DNA from: a bacterium
Lineage (GTDB): Bacteria; Eremiobacterota; Eremiobacteria; Baltobacterales; Baltobacteraceae
Assembly (NCBI GenBank): GCA_021784715.1
Contig: JAJYHP010000185.1
Span: 1-12,637 of the forward strand
Reading direction: 5' to 3'
DNA length: 12,637 nucleotides
The notes below the pieces were generated by a model. It was not told the DNA's origin. It worked only from the letters and a program-made list of their open reading frames with translations, and did no database searches. Numbering within the stretch: the stretch's first letter is position 1; each line of letters starts with the position of its first letter. Position numbers and translations under genes: made by a program. Of this stretch, positions 1 through 7,135 are shown one piece after another.

Positions 1-227
1 CTCCCCGACGTGGCGGGCGGATTGTTTCTCGTGAAACACATCGCGGAGCCCTGCCGCGCCGCACCGTCGTGCTGCCCCGACGAGCGCTTAAGCGAGCGGC
101 GAGGACCCTGACATTGCTTGTCCGAGCCGCGAGCGTCTAGCTCGGAGCGGGCGGCGCGAGCGGTGCGGCGCGCGGCGGCGCCTCGATACAGCCATGCGGG
201 CCTACTCGGCGTGACACTGGAGGGGCG
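1..227. other. non-coding region beyond rsmG with parS
   Basis: No convincing coding region is seen between the rsmG stop and the window edge. It contains the parS site at 23-38, a 10-bp palindrome CGCTTAAGCG at 85-94, and a 7-bp inverted repeat (TCCGAGC at 121-127 with GCTCGGA at 140-146, 12-nt loop). The inverted repeat lies downstream of rsmG in its direction of transcription and could help end the operon, but no U-tract follows it, so I do not call a terminator. In many bacteria parA and parB follow rsmG, so this may be the spacer before them. Confidence 0.6.
23..38. promoter_or_regulatory. parS centromere-like ParB binding site
   Basis: The 16-mer TGTTTCTCGTGAAACA differs at one base (position 7, T for A) from the canonical bacterial parS TGTTTCACGTGAAACA, and both hexamer arms TGTTTC and GAAACA are intact. 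Known parS sites cluster near oriC and are loaded by ParB, with ParA, for chromosome segregation. The location, about 7 kb from dnaA and just beyond rsmG, fits. Neither parA nor parB is in the window, so use by the host is inferred. Confidence 0.88.
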
Positions 228-905
228 CTAGCGGCAGAGGGGTTTCGTGCTCGGGATACCCGTTCGGCGGGGGAAGCGCTCGGGGGTCGGCCGGAGCTTG
301 CGCAGCCGCACGATCCGGCGATCGCCCTCGAGGCGAATATCCTCGAGCTGCTCGGCGCCGAGCACAAGGGCTGCGTCGGCGATCGCCGCCGCCTCGCCCT
401 CCTCGGCGCGCCCCCGCGGCATCAGCGCAATCCCGCCGACGCGAAGGAAAGGAACGAGATACTCCGCGACCGTTGTTGCCGACGCGACCGCGCGCGCCAC
501 CGCACGGTCGTATCGCTCCCGGAGGTTCGGATCCCGGCCAAGGAGCTCGGCGCGGCCGCAATAGACGGTTGCCTCAGCCCCAAACGCGGCGATCTGCTCG
601 CGCAGGAAGCCGCACTTCTTGGCGTTCGCCTCGAGAAAATCGACCCTCGCCCCGGCGAGCAGCAGCGGCATCCCCGGAAAACCACCACCGGAGCCGACAT
701 CGATCGTTCGCCCCTCCACCTCGGGCAGCAGGGTGAGCGCATCGAGAATGTGCGGCGCGAGCGCCGCCGGCGTCTTCGCGCCGGTAAGATTGAAGCACCG
801 ATTCGCCTCCAGCAACGAGGCACCGAACGCACCCATGCGTTCCCGGTAGGCCTCGTCGACGCCGGCCGCTGCGAGCAAAGCGTCGAGCTCCTCGCGTTCG
901 CTCAC
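228..905 (-). CDS. rsmG: 16S rRNA (guanine-527-N7)-methyltransferase RsmG
   Basis: A 225-residue SAM-dependent methyltransferase of the RsmG/GidB family, which methylates N7 of G527 in 16S rRNA using the 30S subunit as substrate. Visible landmarks are FNLTG at 38-42, the SAM-binding loop [13 protein letters not shown] at 69-81, FLEAN at 90-94 ending motif II, RAVARAV at 134-140, and the basic tail [22 protein letters not shown] spanning 202-223, typical of this family. Length is normal. The start is GTG at 905-903, overlapping the mnmG stop codon as GTGA (4 nt), which indicates translational coupling. It is the last gene of the leftward operon. Loss of rsmG in other bacteria gives low-level streptomycin resistance. 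Confidence 0.97.
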   Translation of the reverse strand: MSEREELDALLAAAGVDEAYRERMGAFGASLLEANRCFNLTGAKTPAALAPHILDALTLLPEVEGRTIDVGSGGGFPGMPLLLAGARVDFLEANAKKCGFLREQIAAFGAEATVYCGRAELLGRDPNLRERYDRAVARAVASATTVAEYLVPFLRVGGIALMPRGRAEEGEAAAIADAALVLGAEQLEDIRLEGDRRIVRLRKLRPTPERFPRRTGIPSTKPLCR

Positions 906-2773
906 CGAGCCACCGCCGGCGAAGCGTGCTCGGAACGCTGCAGATGCAGTGAGAGAATCGCCACATCCGAGGGGGCGACGCCAGGTATGCGCCCCGCCGC
1001 CCCCAACGTGCGCGGCCGCTGCCGAGCGAGCTTCTCCCGGGCCTCGCTGGAGAGCGCACCGACCCGGTCGTAAGCGAAGTCCGCGGGAATGACGAACCGC
1101 TCGCGACGCGCGGCCTGGAGAATCGCCTGCTCCTCGCGCTTCACATAGCCTTCGAGCTTCACTTCAATCTCCAGGCGCTCGGCAATCTCCCCGGAGATTC
1201 CCTCGGGGAGCCACGGCCGCAGATCCTCAACGCCCAGATGCGGGCGCCGCAGCGCTTCCGCGAGCGTCGGCGGCCCCTGAAAACGCTCGCTCCCAATCTC
1301 GCGCGTCGGCAAGCGCAGGCGCTCCGCCTCGCGTACCGCGCGATCGAGACGCTCGATTTCTTCGACGCAACCGGTCCATTGGTCGTCGTCGACAAGTCCA
1401 ATCTCTCGTCCGCGGGGGGTCAGTCGGCGGTCGGCGTTGTCGTGGCGAAGCAGCACGCGGTGCTCCGCGCGCGAGGTCAGCATCCGATAGGGCTCGTCGA
1501 CCCCCTTGCCGACCAAATCGTCGACGAGCACCCCGATATAGCCCTCCGAGCGCGCGATCCGCAGCGGTTCGCGCCCTTGCGCCGCGAGCGCCGCATTCGC
1601 ACCGGCGACGAGCCCCTGCGCGGCGGCCTCCTCGTAGCCCGAGGTCCCGTTGAGCTGGCCGCAGTGGTAGAGCCCGGCGACGCGCCGCGTCTGCAAGGTG
1701 TCGTCCAACTCCGTGGGCGCGACCATGTCGTACTCCACCGCGTAGCCCGCGCGCAGCATCTCGCAGCGTTCCATTCCCGGCAACGTCTGCAACATCGCAA
1801 GCTGCACCTCGGCGGGAAGCGAGGTGGAGAACCCGCCGACGTAGAGCGTCGGCTCCTCCCAACCTTCGGGTTCGATGAAGAGTTGGTGCGTCGGGTTGTG
1901 TGCGAACTTGATGACTTTATCTTCGATCGAAGGACAGTAGCGCGGCCCGATGCCGCGAATGAGATCGAGTCCGTAGAGCGGCGAACGATGCAGATTCTCT
2001 CGCACGAGCGCGTGCGTTCGCTCGTTGGTGTCGATCAGATAGCACGGCAGTTGCTCGCCGACGAATCGCGCTTCGCTCCGTCGCGAAAACAACAACGGCG
2101 TCGCACTCGGTTCTTGCACGCGCATCGCCGTATAATCGACGCTCGTGCGATCGACGCGCGGCGGCGTCCCAGTCTTGAGACGCTGCATGGAAAATCCGCG
2201 TTCGCGCAGCGCGTGCGAGAGCCCGAGCGCCGGAGCTTCGGCGTGCCGTCCGCCCGGTTCCACCTCTTCGCCACGGAACAATTTTCCGCCTAAAAACGTC
2301 CCGGTCGCCAACACCACGCGACGCGCGTACAACGATCGGCCGTCGGCGCAACGAACGCCGCGCACCTCGCCTGCCGAAACGATGAGCCCTTCCACCATCG
2401 CCGCTTCGATGCGTAATTCCGGCAAGGATCGCAACAAGCGCAGCGCCATGCGATTGTACGATGGTTTATCCATCAGTTGCCGCAGCGCGCGCACCGCGGG
2501 GCCTTTGCTTTCGTTGAGAAAGCGCGCGTGGACGCTGCACGAATCGGCGAGTACGCCCATCGCTCCGCCGAGCGCGTCGATCTCGCGCACCAGTTGCCCC
2601 TTCGCGCTCCCGCCGATCGAAGGATTGCAGGGCAACGTGCAGATGCGCGCCGGATCGCCGGTGAGCAACAACGTGGAGACGCCCATCTTCGCCGCAGCGT
2701 GCGCCGCTTCGACGCCGGCGTGTCCGCCGCCAACCACGATCACCGCCGCATCGTCGGCACGTATCGTCTCCAT
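902..2773 (-). CDS. mnmG: tRNA uridine-34 5-carboxymethylaminomethyl modification enzyme MnmG (GidA)
   Basis: A 623-residue FAD protein that works with MnmE to install (carboxymethyl)aminomethyl groups at C5 of wobble U34 in certain tRNAs. The N-terminal dinucleotide fold shows [12 protein letters not shown] (13-24), followed by PCNPSIGG (48-55), DALGG (66-70) and SKGPAVRA (89-96). The conserved cysteines in [14 protein letters not shown] and [11 protein letters not shown], used by this family, are both present, and the C-terminal helical MnmE-binding region ends with [10 protein letters not shown] and the IPGV.PSD motif. The reading frame stays open far upstream through mnmE, but homology begins at the ATG at 2773, with GGGAAG upstream as ribosome binding site. 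Only 2 nt separate it from the mnmE stop, so the two partner subunits are made together. Confidence 0.97.
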   Translation of the reverse strand: METIRADDAAVIVVGGGHAGVEAAHAAAKMGVSTLLLTGDPARICTLPCNPSIGGSAKGQLVREIDALGGAMGVLADSCSVHARFLNESKGPAVRALRQLMDKPSYNRMALRLLRSLPELRIEAAMVEGLIVSAGEVRGVRCADGRSLYARRVVLATGTFLGGKLFRGEEVEPGGRHAEAPALGLSHALRERGFSMQRLKTGTPPRVDRTSVDYTAMRVQEPSATPLLFSRRSEARFVGEQLPCYLIDTNERTHALVRENLHRSPLYGLDLIRGIGPRYCPSIEDKVIKFAHNPTHQLFIEPEGWEEPTLYVGGFSTSLPAEVQLAMLQTLPGMERCEMLRAGYAVEYDMVAPTELDDTLQTRRVAGLYHCGQLNGTSGYEEAAAQGLVAGANAALAAQGREPLRIARSEGYIGVLVDDLVGKGVDEPYRMLTSRAEHRVLLRHDNADRRLTPRGREIGLVDDDQWTGCVEEIERLDRAVREAERLRLPTREIGSERFQGPPTLAEALRRPHLGVEDLRPWLPEGISGEIAERLEIEVKLEGYVKREEQAILQAARRERFVIPADFAYDRVGALSSEAREKLARQRPRTLGAAGRIPGVAPSDVAILSLHLQRSEHASPAVAR

Positions 2774-2775
2774 CG

Positions 2776-4509
2776 CTACTTCCCGATACAGAAACGCGCG
2801 AAGATGCCGTCGAGCATCTCCTCGCTCGCCGTCGCCAGCGAAAGATGGGCGAGTGCGGCATCGACCAATCGCAGGTCGTTGCCGACGAGATCGAGCGCTT
2901 CGTCCGCCGCAAGCGCGGCGCGCGCCGAACGGAGCGCCTCCAGCGCACGCGCGACCGCATCGAACTGTTCGCCGAACGCGAGGTGCGCGCGCTCGAGATC
3001 GGGTTGCGTTCCGCCCCAACCCGCCCGCGCGATCGCCGCTCGCAGTTCTTGCAAACTCTGCGGCCAGCGAACGCTGCCGCAAAGCGAGATCCCCGATACC
3101 TCGCACCGCGCCGACGTGCCGAGATCGGCTTTGTTGAAGAACACGATCCGCGTCCGCCCCTCGCTGCGCGCGAGCAACTCCTCGGCGTGCGCCGAGAGCG
3201 GAACCGAGGCATCGAAGACCAGCACGAGCACGCGCGCGCTTTCGAAGGCGCGCAGCGAACGTTCGATCCCCATCGCTTCGAGGGGATCGGCGTGTGCCCG
3301 AATACCCGCGGTGTCGATCGCGCGTACGGCGACGCCGTCGATAACGAAGCGCTCCTCGATGCTGTCGCGCGTCGTTCCCGGAATATTCGAAACGATCGCG
3401 CGCTCTTCGCCGAGCAATGCGTTGAGCAACGAGGACTTTCCGGCGTTCGGCGGCCCGACGATCGCCAGGCTCACGCCTTCGCGCAGCAAACGTCCGGCTT
3501 CCCCGTCGCGCTGCAGGCGCGTCAACTCCGCCTCGAGCTCGCTCAACAACGCGGCGAGCGGGGCGCGCGGCGGCTCCTCGACCTCGTCGGGAAAATCGAT
3601 CGCTGCGGCGAGCCGTTCGAGCGGTTCGCGCAGCGCGGCGCGCAGCTCGGCGACGCGAGCGCCCAGCGCACCGCCGAGATTTGCGAGCGCCGCACGCGCC
3701 GCCGAAGCGGTCTCCGCCGCGATGAGATCGCCGACCGCGCCGACACCGTCGAGATCGAGCTTTCCGGCGAGAAAGGCGCGGCGCGTAAACTCGCCGGGCC
3801 CGGCTTGGCGCGCTCCGCACGCAATCGCCGCACGCACCACTTCGCGCGCGAGCACCGGAGCGCCGTGCACGTGCAGTTCGACGACATCCTCTCCGGTCGC
3901 CGAATGCGGGGCGGGAAAATAGAGTGCGATCGCGTCGTCGAGCGGGCGCCCCACCTCGTCGACGAGCGCGACGCGCGTCGCCTGGCGCGGCGGGAGCGCG
4001 GCGGCTCCGGTGAGCCGAAGTGCGATCGCGCGCGCGCGCGAACCGCTGAGCCGAACCACGGCGATCGCGCCCTGCCCCGGCGGTGTCGCAACCGCGACGA
4101 TCGTGGGCTCGGCGGCATCGTCGTTCGCGGCGAGCGGCGTGTCGTCGATGAGTTCGACGCGGTTGCCGAATGGGTCGGCGACGTAGCCGTGCGCCCGCCC
4201 CTCGAAGGGAAGATCGTCGGGGATCGCGCTCACCCCCGCGGCGGCGAGCCGCGCGAGCACGCCGTCGTAGTCGGCGCACGCCAGTGCGACGTGCGCCTTT
4301 CGGGCAGGGCGGAAATCCGGGTCGACGCCGAGATGGAGGGCGATCGAAGCGCTGCGAAACCAGAGCCCGCCGCGCACGGCGAGCTCCGCGGGTTTGGGGA
4401 GCTCGCGTAAGCCGAGCAGCGTGCCGTAAAACGCTCGCGCCGCGCCCTCCCCACCGGCGGGAATCGCGATTTGCAGATGGTCGATTCGCGTCGTTGCGTA
4501 GCGCTTCAT
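2776..4509 (-). CDS. mnmE: MnmE tRNA-modification GTPase with N-terminal VOC (glyoxalase-fold) domain fusion
   Basis: A 577-residue two-part protein. Residues ~9-127 form a complete VOC domain of the glyoxalase/bleomycin-resistance superfamily: IDHLQIAIP at the start, [15 protein letters not shown] in the middle, and DPFGNRVEL at the end. Candidate metal or ligand positions are H11, H59, H73 and E119. After a ~7-residue linker, residues ~135-577 are a normal-length Mnm[25 protein letters not shown] TrmE N-domain, [19 protein letters not shown]1 GPPNAGKSS (352-360, with the K+-coordinating Asn), G2 GTTRD (378-382), G3 DTAGIR (399-404), G4 NKAD (459-462) and the C-terminal FCIGK (573-577) with the catalytic cysteine. 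I chose ATG at 4509 (GGAGAAG upstream); a TTG at 4527 would add six residues. No in-frame ATG, GTG or TTG lies between the two parts. MnmE with MnmG modifies tRNA U34; the VOC role is unknown. Confidence 0.93.
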   Translation of the reverse strand: MKRYATTRIDHLQIAIPAGGEGAARAFYGTLLGLRELPKPAELAVRGGLWFRSASIALHLGVDPDFRPARKAHVALACADYDGVLARLAAAGVSAIPDDLPFEGRAHGYVADPFGNRVELIDDTPLAANDDAAEPTIVAVATPPGQGAIAVVRLSGSRARAIALRLTGAAALPPRQATRVALVDEVGRPLDDAIALYFPAPHSATGEDVVELHVHGAPVLAREVVRAAIACGARQAGPGEFTRRAFLAGKLDLDGVGAVGDLIAAETASAARAALANLGGALGARVAELRAALREPLERLAAAIDFPDEVEEPPRAPLAALLSELEAELTRLQRDGEAGRLLREGVSLAIVGPPNAGKSSLLNALLGEERAIVSNIPGTTRDSIEERFVIDGVAVRAIDTAGIRAHADPLEAMGIERSLRAFESARVLVLVFDASVPLSAHAEELLARSEGRTRIVFFNKADLGTSARCEVSGISLCGSVRWPQSLQELRAAIARAGWGGTQPDLERAHLAFGEQFDAVARALEALRSARAALAADEALDLVGNDLRLVDAALAHLSLATASEEMLDGIFARFCIGK

Positions 4510-4545
4510 GGCGGCGTGCTTCTCCAACGAAGCGCTATGCAGAGA

Positions 4546-5157
4546 TCAGGCCGGGAAAACGACGACGCAGCGCTCGGGCTCCGCGCCTTCAGATTCGGTG
4601 CGAATGCGCGCGTCTTCGGAGATCGTCATATGCACGATCTTCCGCTCCGATGGAAGCATCGGCTCGAGTTTGCTCGGCTTCCCGCTCCGGACGACTTCCT
4701 CGACGGCATCGAGCGCGATCTCTTTCAAACGCTCGGCGCGGCGGGCGCGATAGCCCTCGGCGTCGATCGTGAAGTAGCGACGGTTGCCGCGGTTTCCCGC
4801 GTTGATGATGTTATTGAACACGAGATTGATCGCTTCGAGCGTGTTGCCGTGGCGACCGATCAACATCGCGAGGTCGGGGCCGTTGACTTCGAAATACTCG
4901 CCTTCCTGACGCGGAATGTACGAAATATCCGACGCACCGACGCCCATCTTCGAGAGCATCTCGGTGAGGAGGGCGTGCGCCGGCTTCGCGTCCTCGGGAA
5001 CGGGCTGCGCCTTCCCGGAGGGTCCGTTGGAACGCGGGCGTCCGCCGCCGCGAAACGGTCTGCGGCCGCCACGGCCACCGCCGCCGCTTCCGGGAATCGC
5101 GCGGTCGCGAATGTGCGCCGGCTGTTCTTCAAACTCGTAATCGTCTTCGTAGAGCAT
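4546..5157 (-). CDS. khpB: Jag/KhpB-type RNA-binding protein (KH + R3H), lacking Jag_N
   Basis: A 203-residue RNA-binding protein of the Jag/KhpB (SpoIIIJ-associated) family, commonly encoded next to yidC. The KH domain covers about 60-135 with the GxxG loop G101-R-H-G104 inside LAMLIGRHGNTLEAINLV. The R3H domain covers about 138-203 with the RxxxH motif R172-K-I-V-H176. The usual N-terminal Jag_N domain is not recognisable: residues 1-20 are acidic, and 22-50 are Gly/Arg-rich low-complexity sequence resembling an RGG box. The start ATG at 5157 shares one base with the yidC stop (TAATG). In Gram-positive species KhpB pairs with KhpA and affects cell division and RNA levels; the target here is unknown. 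Confidence 0.93.
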   Translation of the reverse strand: MLYEDDYEFEEQPAHIRDRAIPGSGGGGRGGRRPFRGGGRPRSNGPSGKAQPVPEDAKPAHALLTEMLSKMGVGASDISYIPRQEGEYFEVNGPDLAMLIGRHGNTLEAINLVFNNIINAGNRGNRRYFTIDAEGYRARRAERLKEIALDAVEEVVRSGKPSKLEPMLPSERKIVHMTISEDARIRTESEGAEPERCVVVFPA

Positions 5158-6017
5158 TATGGCTTCGCGCCTTTCTTTTTCACCGAGCCGTTGTTGAGCG
5201 CGGGGGAAGATCCCGCGCCCTTTTTCTTGGACGTTTTTGCGACCCGTTCGTCGATCTCGCGTACCGCCGCCGCGACGCTATCGTCGGCGGTGATCGCGCG
5301 GTCGCTATCGATCGCGCCGAGCGGTTCGTGGTACTGCCGCAACATATAAAATTGCTGCGTCATCGTCAGCACGTTGTACGAGAGCCAATAGAGCACCATC
5401 GCCGAGGGCCACTGCGTGCGAAATCCGATAAAGCCGATCATCAGCGGCGAGAGGATCTGCATGATCTTGTTGGTGTTCGCCTGCTGCGGATCGGTCGCGG
5501 GCATCGTCGTGAAACGCAAACTCACGTACTGCGAGATCATGTAGAGCACGATCAGCAGCAGGTCGGGCTGCGCGAGGCTCTGTGCGAAAATTTTCGGAAA
5601 GTGCGCCGAAAACGAGGTCCCGATCCACCAGAACCCCGTGTGTGCGTAGAGATCGCGATGGAGGATGACGACCCAATAAACGCTGAAGAGAATCGGCAAC
5701 TGCACGAGCATCGGCAGGCAGCCGGCGAGCGGATTGACGTTGTGCTCCTTATAGAGCTTCATCGTCTCTTCTTGCAGTTTTTTGGAATCATCTTTATAGC
5801 GCGCCTGAAGCTTCTTCATCTCGGGTGCGACTTTTTGCATCGAGATCATCGCTTTGAACTGCGCGACGTTGAGTTTCCAGAAAACCAACCGAATGAGCAG
5901 GGCGAGAACGACCAGGCTCACGCCGAGGTTGTGCGTGTAGCGGTCGATCCCGAGAACCAACCACGAAAGCGAATTCACGATCGGGTCGAGTATCGAGGCG
6001 GCGAAGATTGGCGTCAC
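5157..6017 (-). CDS. yidC: membrane protein insertase YidC (short Oxa1-type)
   Basis: A 286-residue YidC/Oxa1/Alb3 insertase that places proteins into the inner membrane, alone or with SecYEG. Segments in order: first conserved helix ~32-49 containing the key groove arginine R43 ([10 protein letters not shown]), a charged cytoplasmic coiled region ~56-91, helix ~97-119 ([20 protein letters not shown]), helix ~151-167, two closing helices in ~185-228, and a Lys-rich tail (KKKG twice). There is no large periplasmic P1 domain as in Proteobacteria and no lipobox. I chose the GTG at 6017 because AAAGGA precedes it and it overlaps the yidD stop as GTGA; an ATG at 6074 would lie well inside yidD. 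Confidence 0.95.
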   Translation of the reverse strand: MTPIFAASILDPIVNSLSWLVLGIDRYTHNLGVSLVVLALLIRLVFWKLNVAQFKAMISMQKVAPEMKKLQARYKDDSKKLQEETMKLYKEHNVNPLAGCLPMLVQLPILFSVYWVVILHRDLYAHTGFWWIGTSFSAHFPKIFAQSLAQPDLLLIVLYMISQYVSLRFTTMPATDPQQANTNKIMQILSPLMIGFIGFRTQWPSAMVLYWLSYNVLTMTQQFYMLRQYHEPLGAIDSDRAITADDSVAAAVREIDERVAKTSKKKGAGSSPALNNGSVKKKGAKP

Positions 6018-6259
6018 CGGGGTCCTTTCAAGGAAATGCTCGGAGGAACGGGATCGTACCCCGAGGCGTGCCATGGATGGCAGCGCAAAAGCCGGAGCAC
6101 CGCGAGGCGGGCTCCGCGCATCACGCCGAAGCGAGCGATCGCTTCACTTGCATACTCCGAACAGCTCGGCACGTAGCGGCAAGCAGGCGGGAAGAGGGGG
6201 GAGAGCAGGCGCCGGTAGAGCGCGATCGCGGCGAGCGCGATCCGTTGCGCCCCGCTCAT
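6014..6259 (-). CDS. yidD: membrane protein insertion efficiency factor YidD
   Basis: An 81-residue YidD family protein (former DUF37, haemolysin-like), a small membrane-associated factor that assists YidC-dependent insertion. Family landmarks are [28 protein letters not shown], then the [14 protein letters not shown] motif near the end; the cysteine positions match the family. The start ATG at 6259 overlaps the rnpA stop as ATGA, with GAGG seven bases upstream. The end overlaps the yidC start. The order rpmH-rnpA-yidD-yidC is one of the most conserved in bacteria. Confidence 0.96.
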   Translation of the reverse strand: MSGAQRIALAAIALYRRLLSPLFPPACRYVPSCSEYASEAIARFGVMRGARLAVLRLLRCHPWHASGYDPVPPSISLKGPR

Positions 6260-6579
6260 ACGATCGCCTCGAAGACGGCGCTCTCGAGCTGCGCGTAGCT
6301 CATGGTCGCGCTCGCCGGCTTGGCGACGAGCAGCAGGCGACCCGGCGCCGGAGCGGCGAGGCGGGCCTGAACGGCGGCGCCGATCCGGCGCTTGACGAGG
6401 TTGCGGACCACCGCGCCCCCGACGCTGCCGGAGACCGAGATGCCGACGACCGGGGCGGCCCCCTCGCGCCCGCGGTCGGAGAAAAGCGAAAAAGCCGACG
6501 TTTCGACACGTCGGCCGCTGCGGCGTAAACGATGGAAATCGGCTCGCCGCTTCAGGGTCTCGTAGCGGCGCATCGGCAC
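6256..6579 (-). CDS. rnpA: ribonuclease P protein component
   Basis: A 107-residue basic protein, the protein subunit of RNase P, which helps the catalytic RNA cut 5' leaders from pre-tRNAs. Landmarks are the N-terminal [14 protein letters not shown], the central [16 protein letters not shown] (45-60) and the RNLVKRRI motif at 59-66; the usual RNR core has Leu in place of the second Arg. The start is uncertain: GTG at 6579 sits six bases after GAGAG, while ATG at 6573 would make it two residues shorter and matches a typical MRRY start. The rpmH stop is 17 nt upstream. Confidence 0.93.
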   Translation of the reverse strand: MPMRRYETLKRRADFHRLRRSGRRVETSAFSLFSDRGREGAAPVVGISVSGSVGGAVVRNLVKRRIGAAVQARLAAPAPGRLLLVAKPASATMSYAQLESAVFEAIV

Positions 6580-6596
6580 GGGGTGCTCTCTACCGC

Positions 6597-6731
6597 CTAG
6601 ACGCTGAGGCGGTGACGCCCCTTCTTGCGCCGACGTGCGAGCACGTTGCGGCCATTCTTCGTGCGCATGCGCTCGAGGAATCCGTGGACGCGCTTACGGC
6701 GCCGATTGTGCGGCTGGTACGTCCGCTTCAT
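6597..6731 (-). CDS. rpmH: 50S ribosomal protein L34
   Basis: A 44-residue, very basic protein that reads [18 protein letters not shown] at its start and ends [12 protein letters not shown], the standard L34 pattern at standard length. It is a structural protein of the large ribosomal subunit. The start ATG at 6731 is preceded by AGGAG at a 10-nt distance. It is the first gene of the leftward operon, transcribed from the promoter at 6793-6822, and lies next to the origin, as in most bacteria. Confidence 0.97.
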   Translation of the reverse strand: MKRTYQPHNRRRKRVHGFLERMRTKNGRNVLARRRKKGRHRLSV

Positions 6732-6763
6732 GATGATGTAGCTCCTAGGTGGACATTGAAAAG

Positions 6764-6779
6764 ACCGCCGATTGGCGGC
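6764..6779 (-). terminator. leader hairpin with U-rich tail ahead of rpmH (possible attenuator)
   Basis: In the leftward RNA, GCCGCC pairs with GGCGGU around an AAUC loop (five Watson-Crick pairs plus one G-U), followed at once by UCUUUU. It sits between the predicted rpmH promoter and its ribosome binding site. The form is that of a weak intrinsic terminator, so it could attenuate the operon. Regulation by this hairpin is inference. Confidence 0.45.
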
Positions 6780-6792
6780 AGACGGCTTAGGG

Positions 6793-6822
6793 AGTATAGG
6801 CAGGGTGAGGCCCGCCCGTCAA
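6793..6822 (-). promoter_or_regulatory. sigma-70-type promoter for the rpmH operon
   Basis: On the minus strand TTGACG (6822-6817, 5 of 6 to consensus) is followed by an 18-nt spacer and TATACT (6798-6793, 5 of 6). Transcription would begin near 6786 and give a leader of about 55 nt before the rpmH ATG. This is the best promoter match I found in the window and is in the right place for the eight-gene operon. Confidence 0.75.
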
Positions 6823-6959
6823 GCGGGGGCGCTCTCCACACCTGTTGAGAAAGCTGTGTATAGGAGGTGCGCTTGGGGGCGCCGGATGCGCCTTTTCCCT
6901 TGCTACGACGGGCTTTTTGCCGCGATCGCCGGCCGAGCCCTCCAGCCGGCAAAGGTCGT

Positions 6960-6980
6960 AAAAAAGACCGAAAAACGGTC
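6960..6980 (-). terminator. small intrinsic terminator-like hairpin, leftward
   Basis: On the minus strand GACCG-TTTTT-CGGTC forms a perfect 5-bp stem (6980-6966), followed by six T residues (6965-6960). It would stop leftward transcription coming from the dnaA side before the rpmH promoter. The stem is short, so efficiency may be low. Confidence 0.4.
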
Positions 6981-6991
6981 GGAACACGGGC

Positions 6992-7000
6992 TGTGGATAA
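6992..7000 (-). promoter_or_regulatory. consensus DnaA box
   Basis: TTATCCACA on the minus strand matches the consensus DnaA box 9 of 9. It lies 136 nt upstream of the dnaA start codon, so binding could regulate dnaA or form part of the origin. A second, degenerate copy in the same orientation (7012-7020, CGTGGATAT) begins 20 nt later, about two helical turns away. Confidence 0.85.
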
Positions 7001-7135
7001 GTGCACAACTCCGTGGATATTTTCGCAGGGAGATGCCCTCATTAAGCCAAGCCGAGAGACCCACCCCGATGTTCGAAGGCTCCGGCTTTCGAGCACCGAT
7101 AAACTTCTTAATCAGGCTTGTGAAGGAGCAACGGC

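Larger units (their letters stand above)
6832..7020. other. putative oriC subregion 1 (rpmH-dnaA DnaA-box cluster)
   Basis: The 404-nt space between rpmH and dnaA holds one perfect DnaA box at 6992-7000 (TGTGGATAA, i.e. TTATCCACA on the minus strand). It also has weaker 7-of-9 matches at 6832-6840 (CTCTCCACA), 6843-6851 (TGTTGAGAA), 6855-6863 (TGTGTATAG) and 7012-7020 (CGTGGATAT). About one 7-of-9 match would be expected by chance in this length, so the cluster is suggestive. Another hairpin, GCCGGC at 6928-6933 with 6945-6950, lies between the groups. Box clusters here could serve replication initiation, dnaA autoregulation, or both. Confidence 0.6.

Noticed and set aside
121..146. Inverted repeat after rsmG as a rho-independent terminator
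   Set aside because: A 7-bp stem with a 12-nt loop and no following U-tract; mentioned only within the non-coding entry.
1238..2293. Long plus-strand frame opposite mnmG, and similar frames opposite mnmE (2845-4410), rsmG and dnaN
   Set aside because: GC-rich coding DNA keeps antisense frames open; these translations are Arg/Ala-rich and show no family motif.
2774..4279. Upstream extension of the mnmG frame, giving a 1125-residue open frame
   Set aside because: The added part is Arg/Ala-rich shadow sequence of mnmE with no homology; MnmG homology starts cleanly at the ATG at 2773.
5505..5518. CGTCGTGAAACG as a second parS
   Set aside because: Only the right arm GTGAAAC is present; the left arm lacks TGTTTC.
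6787..7008. A 73-codon minus-strand frame in the same spacer
   Set aside because: It crosses the consensus DnaA box, a terminator-like hairpin and the rpmH promoter, with no protein motif.
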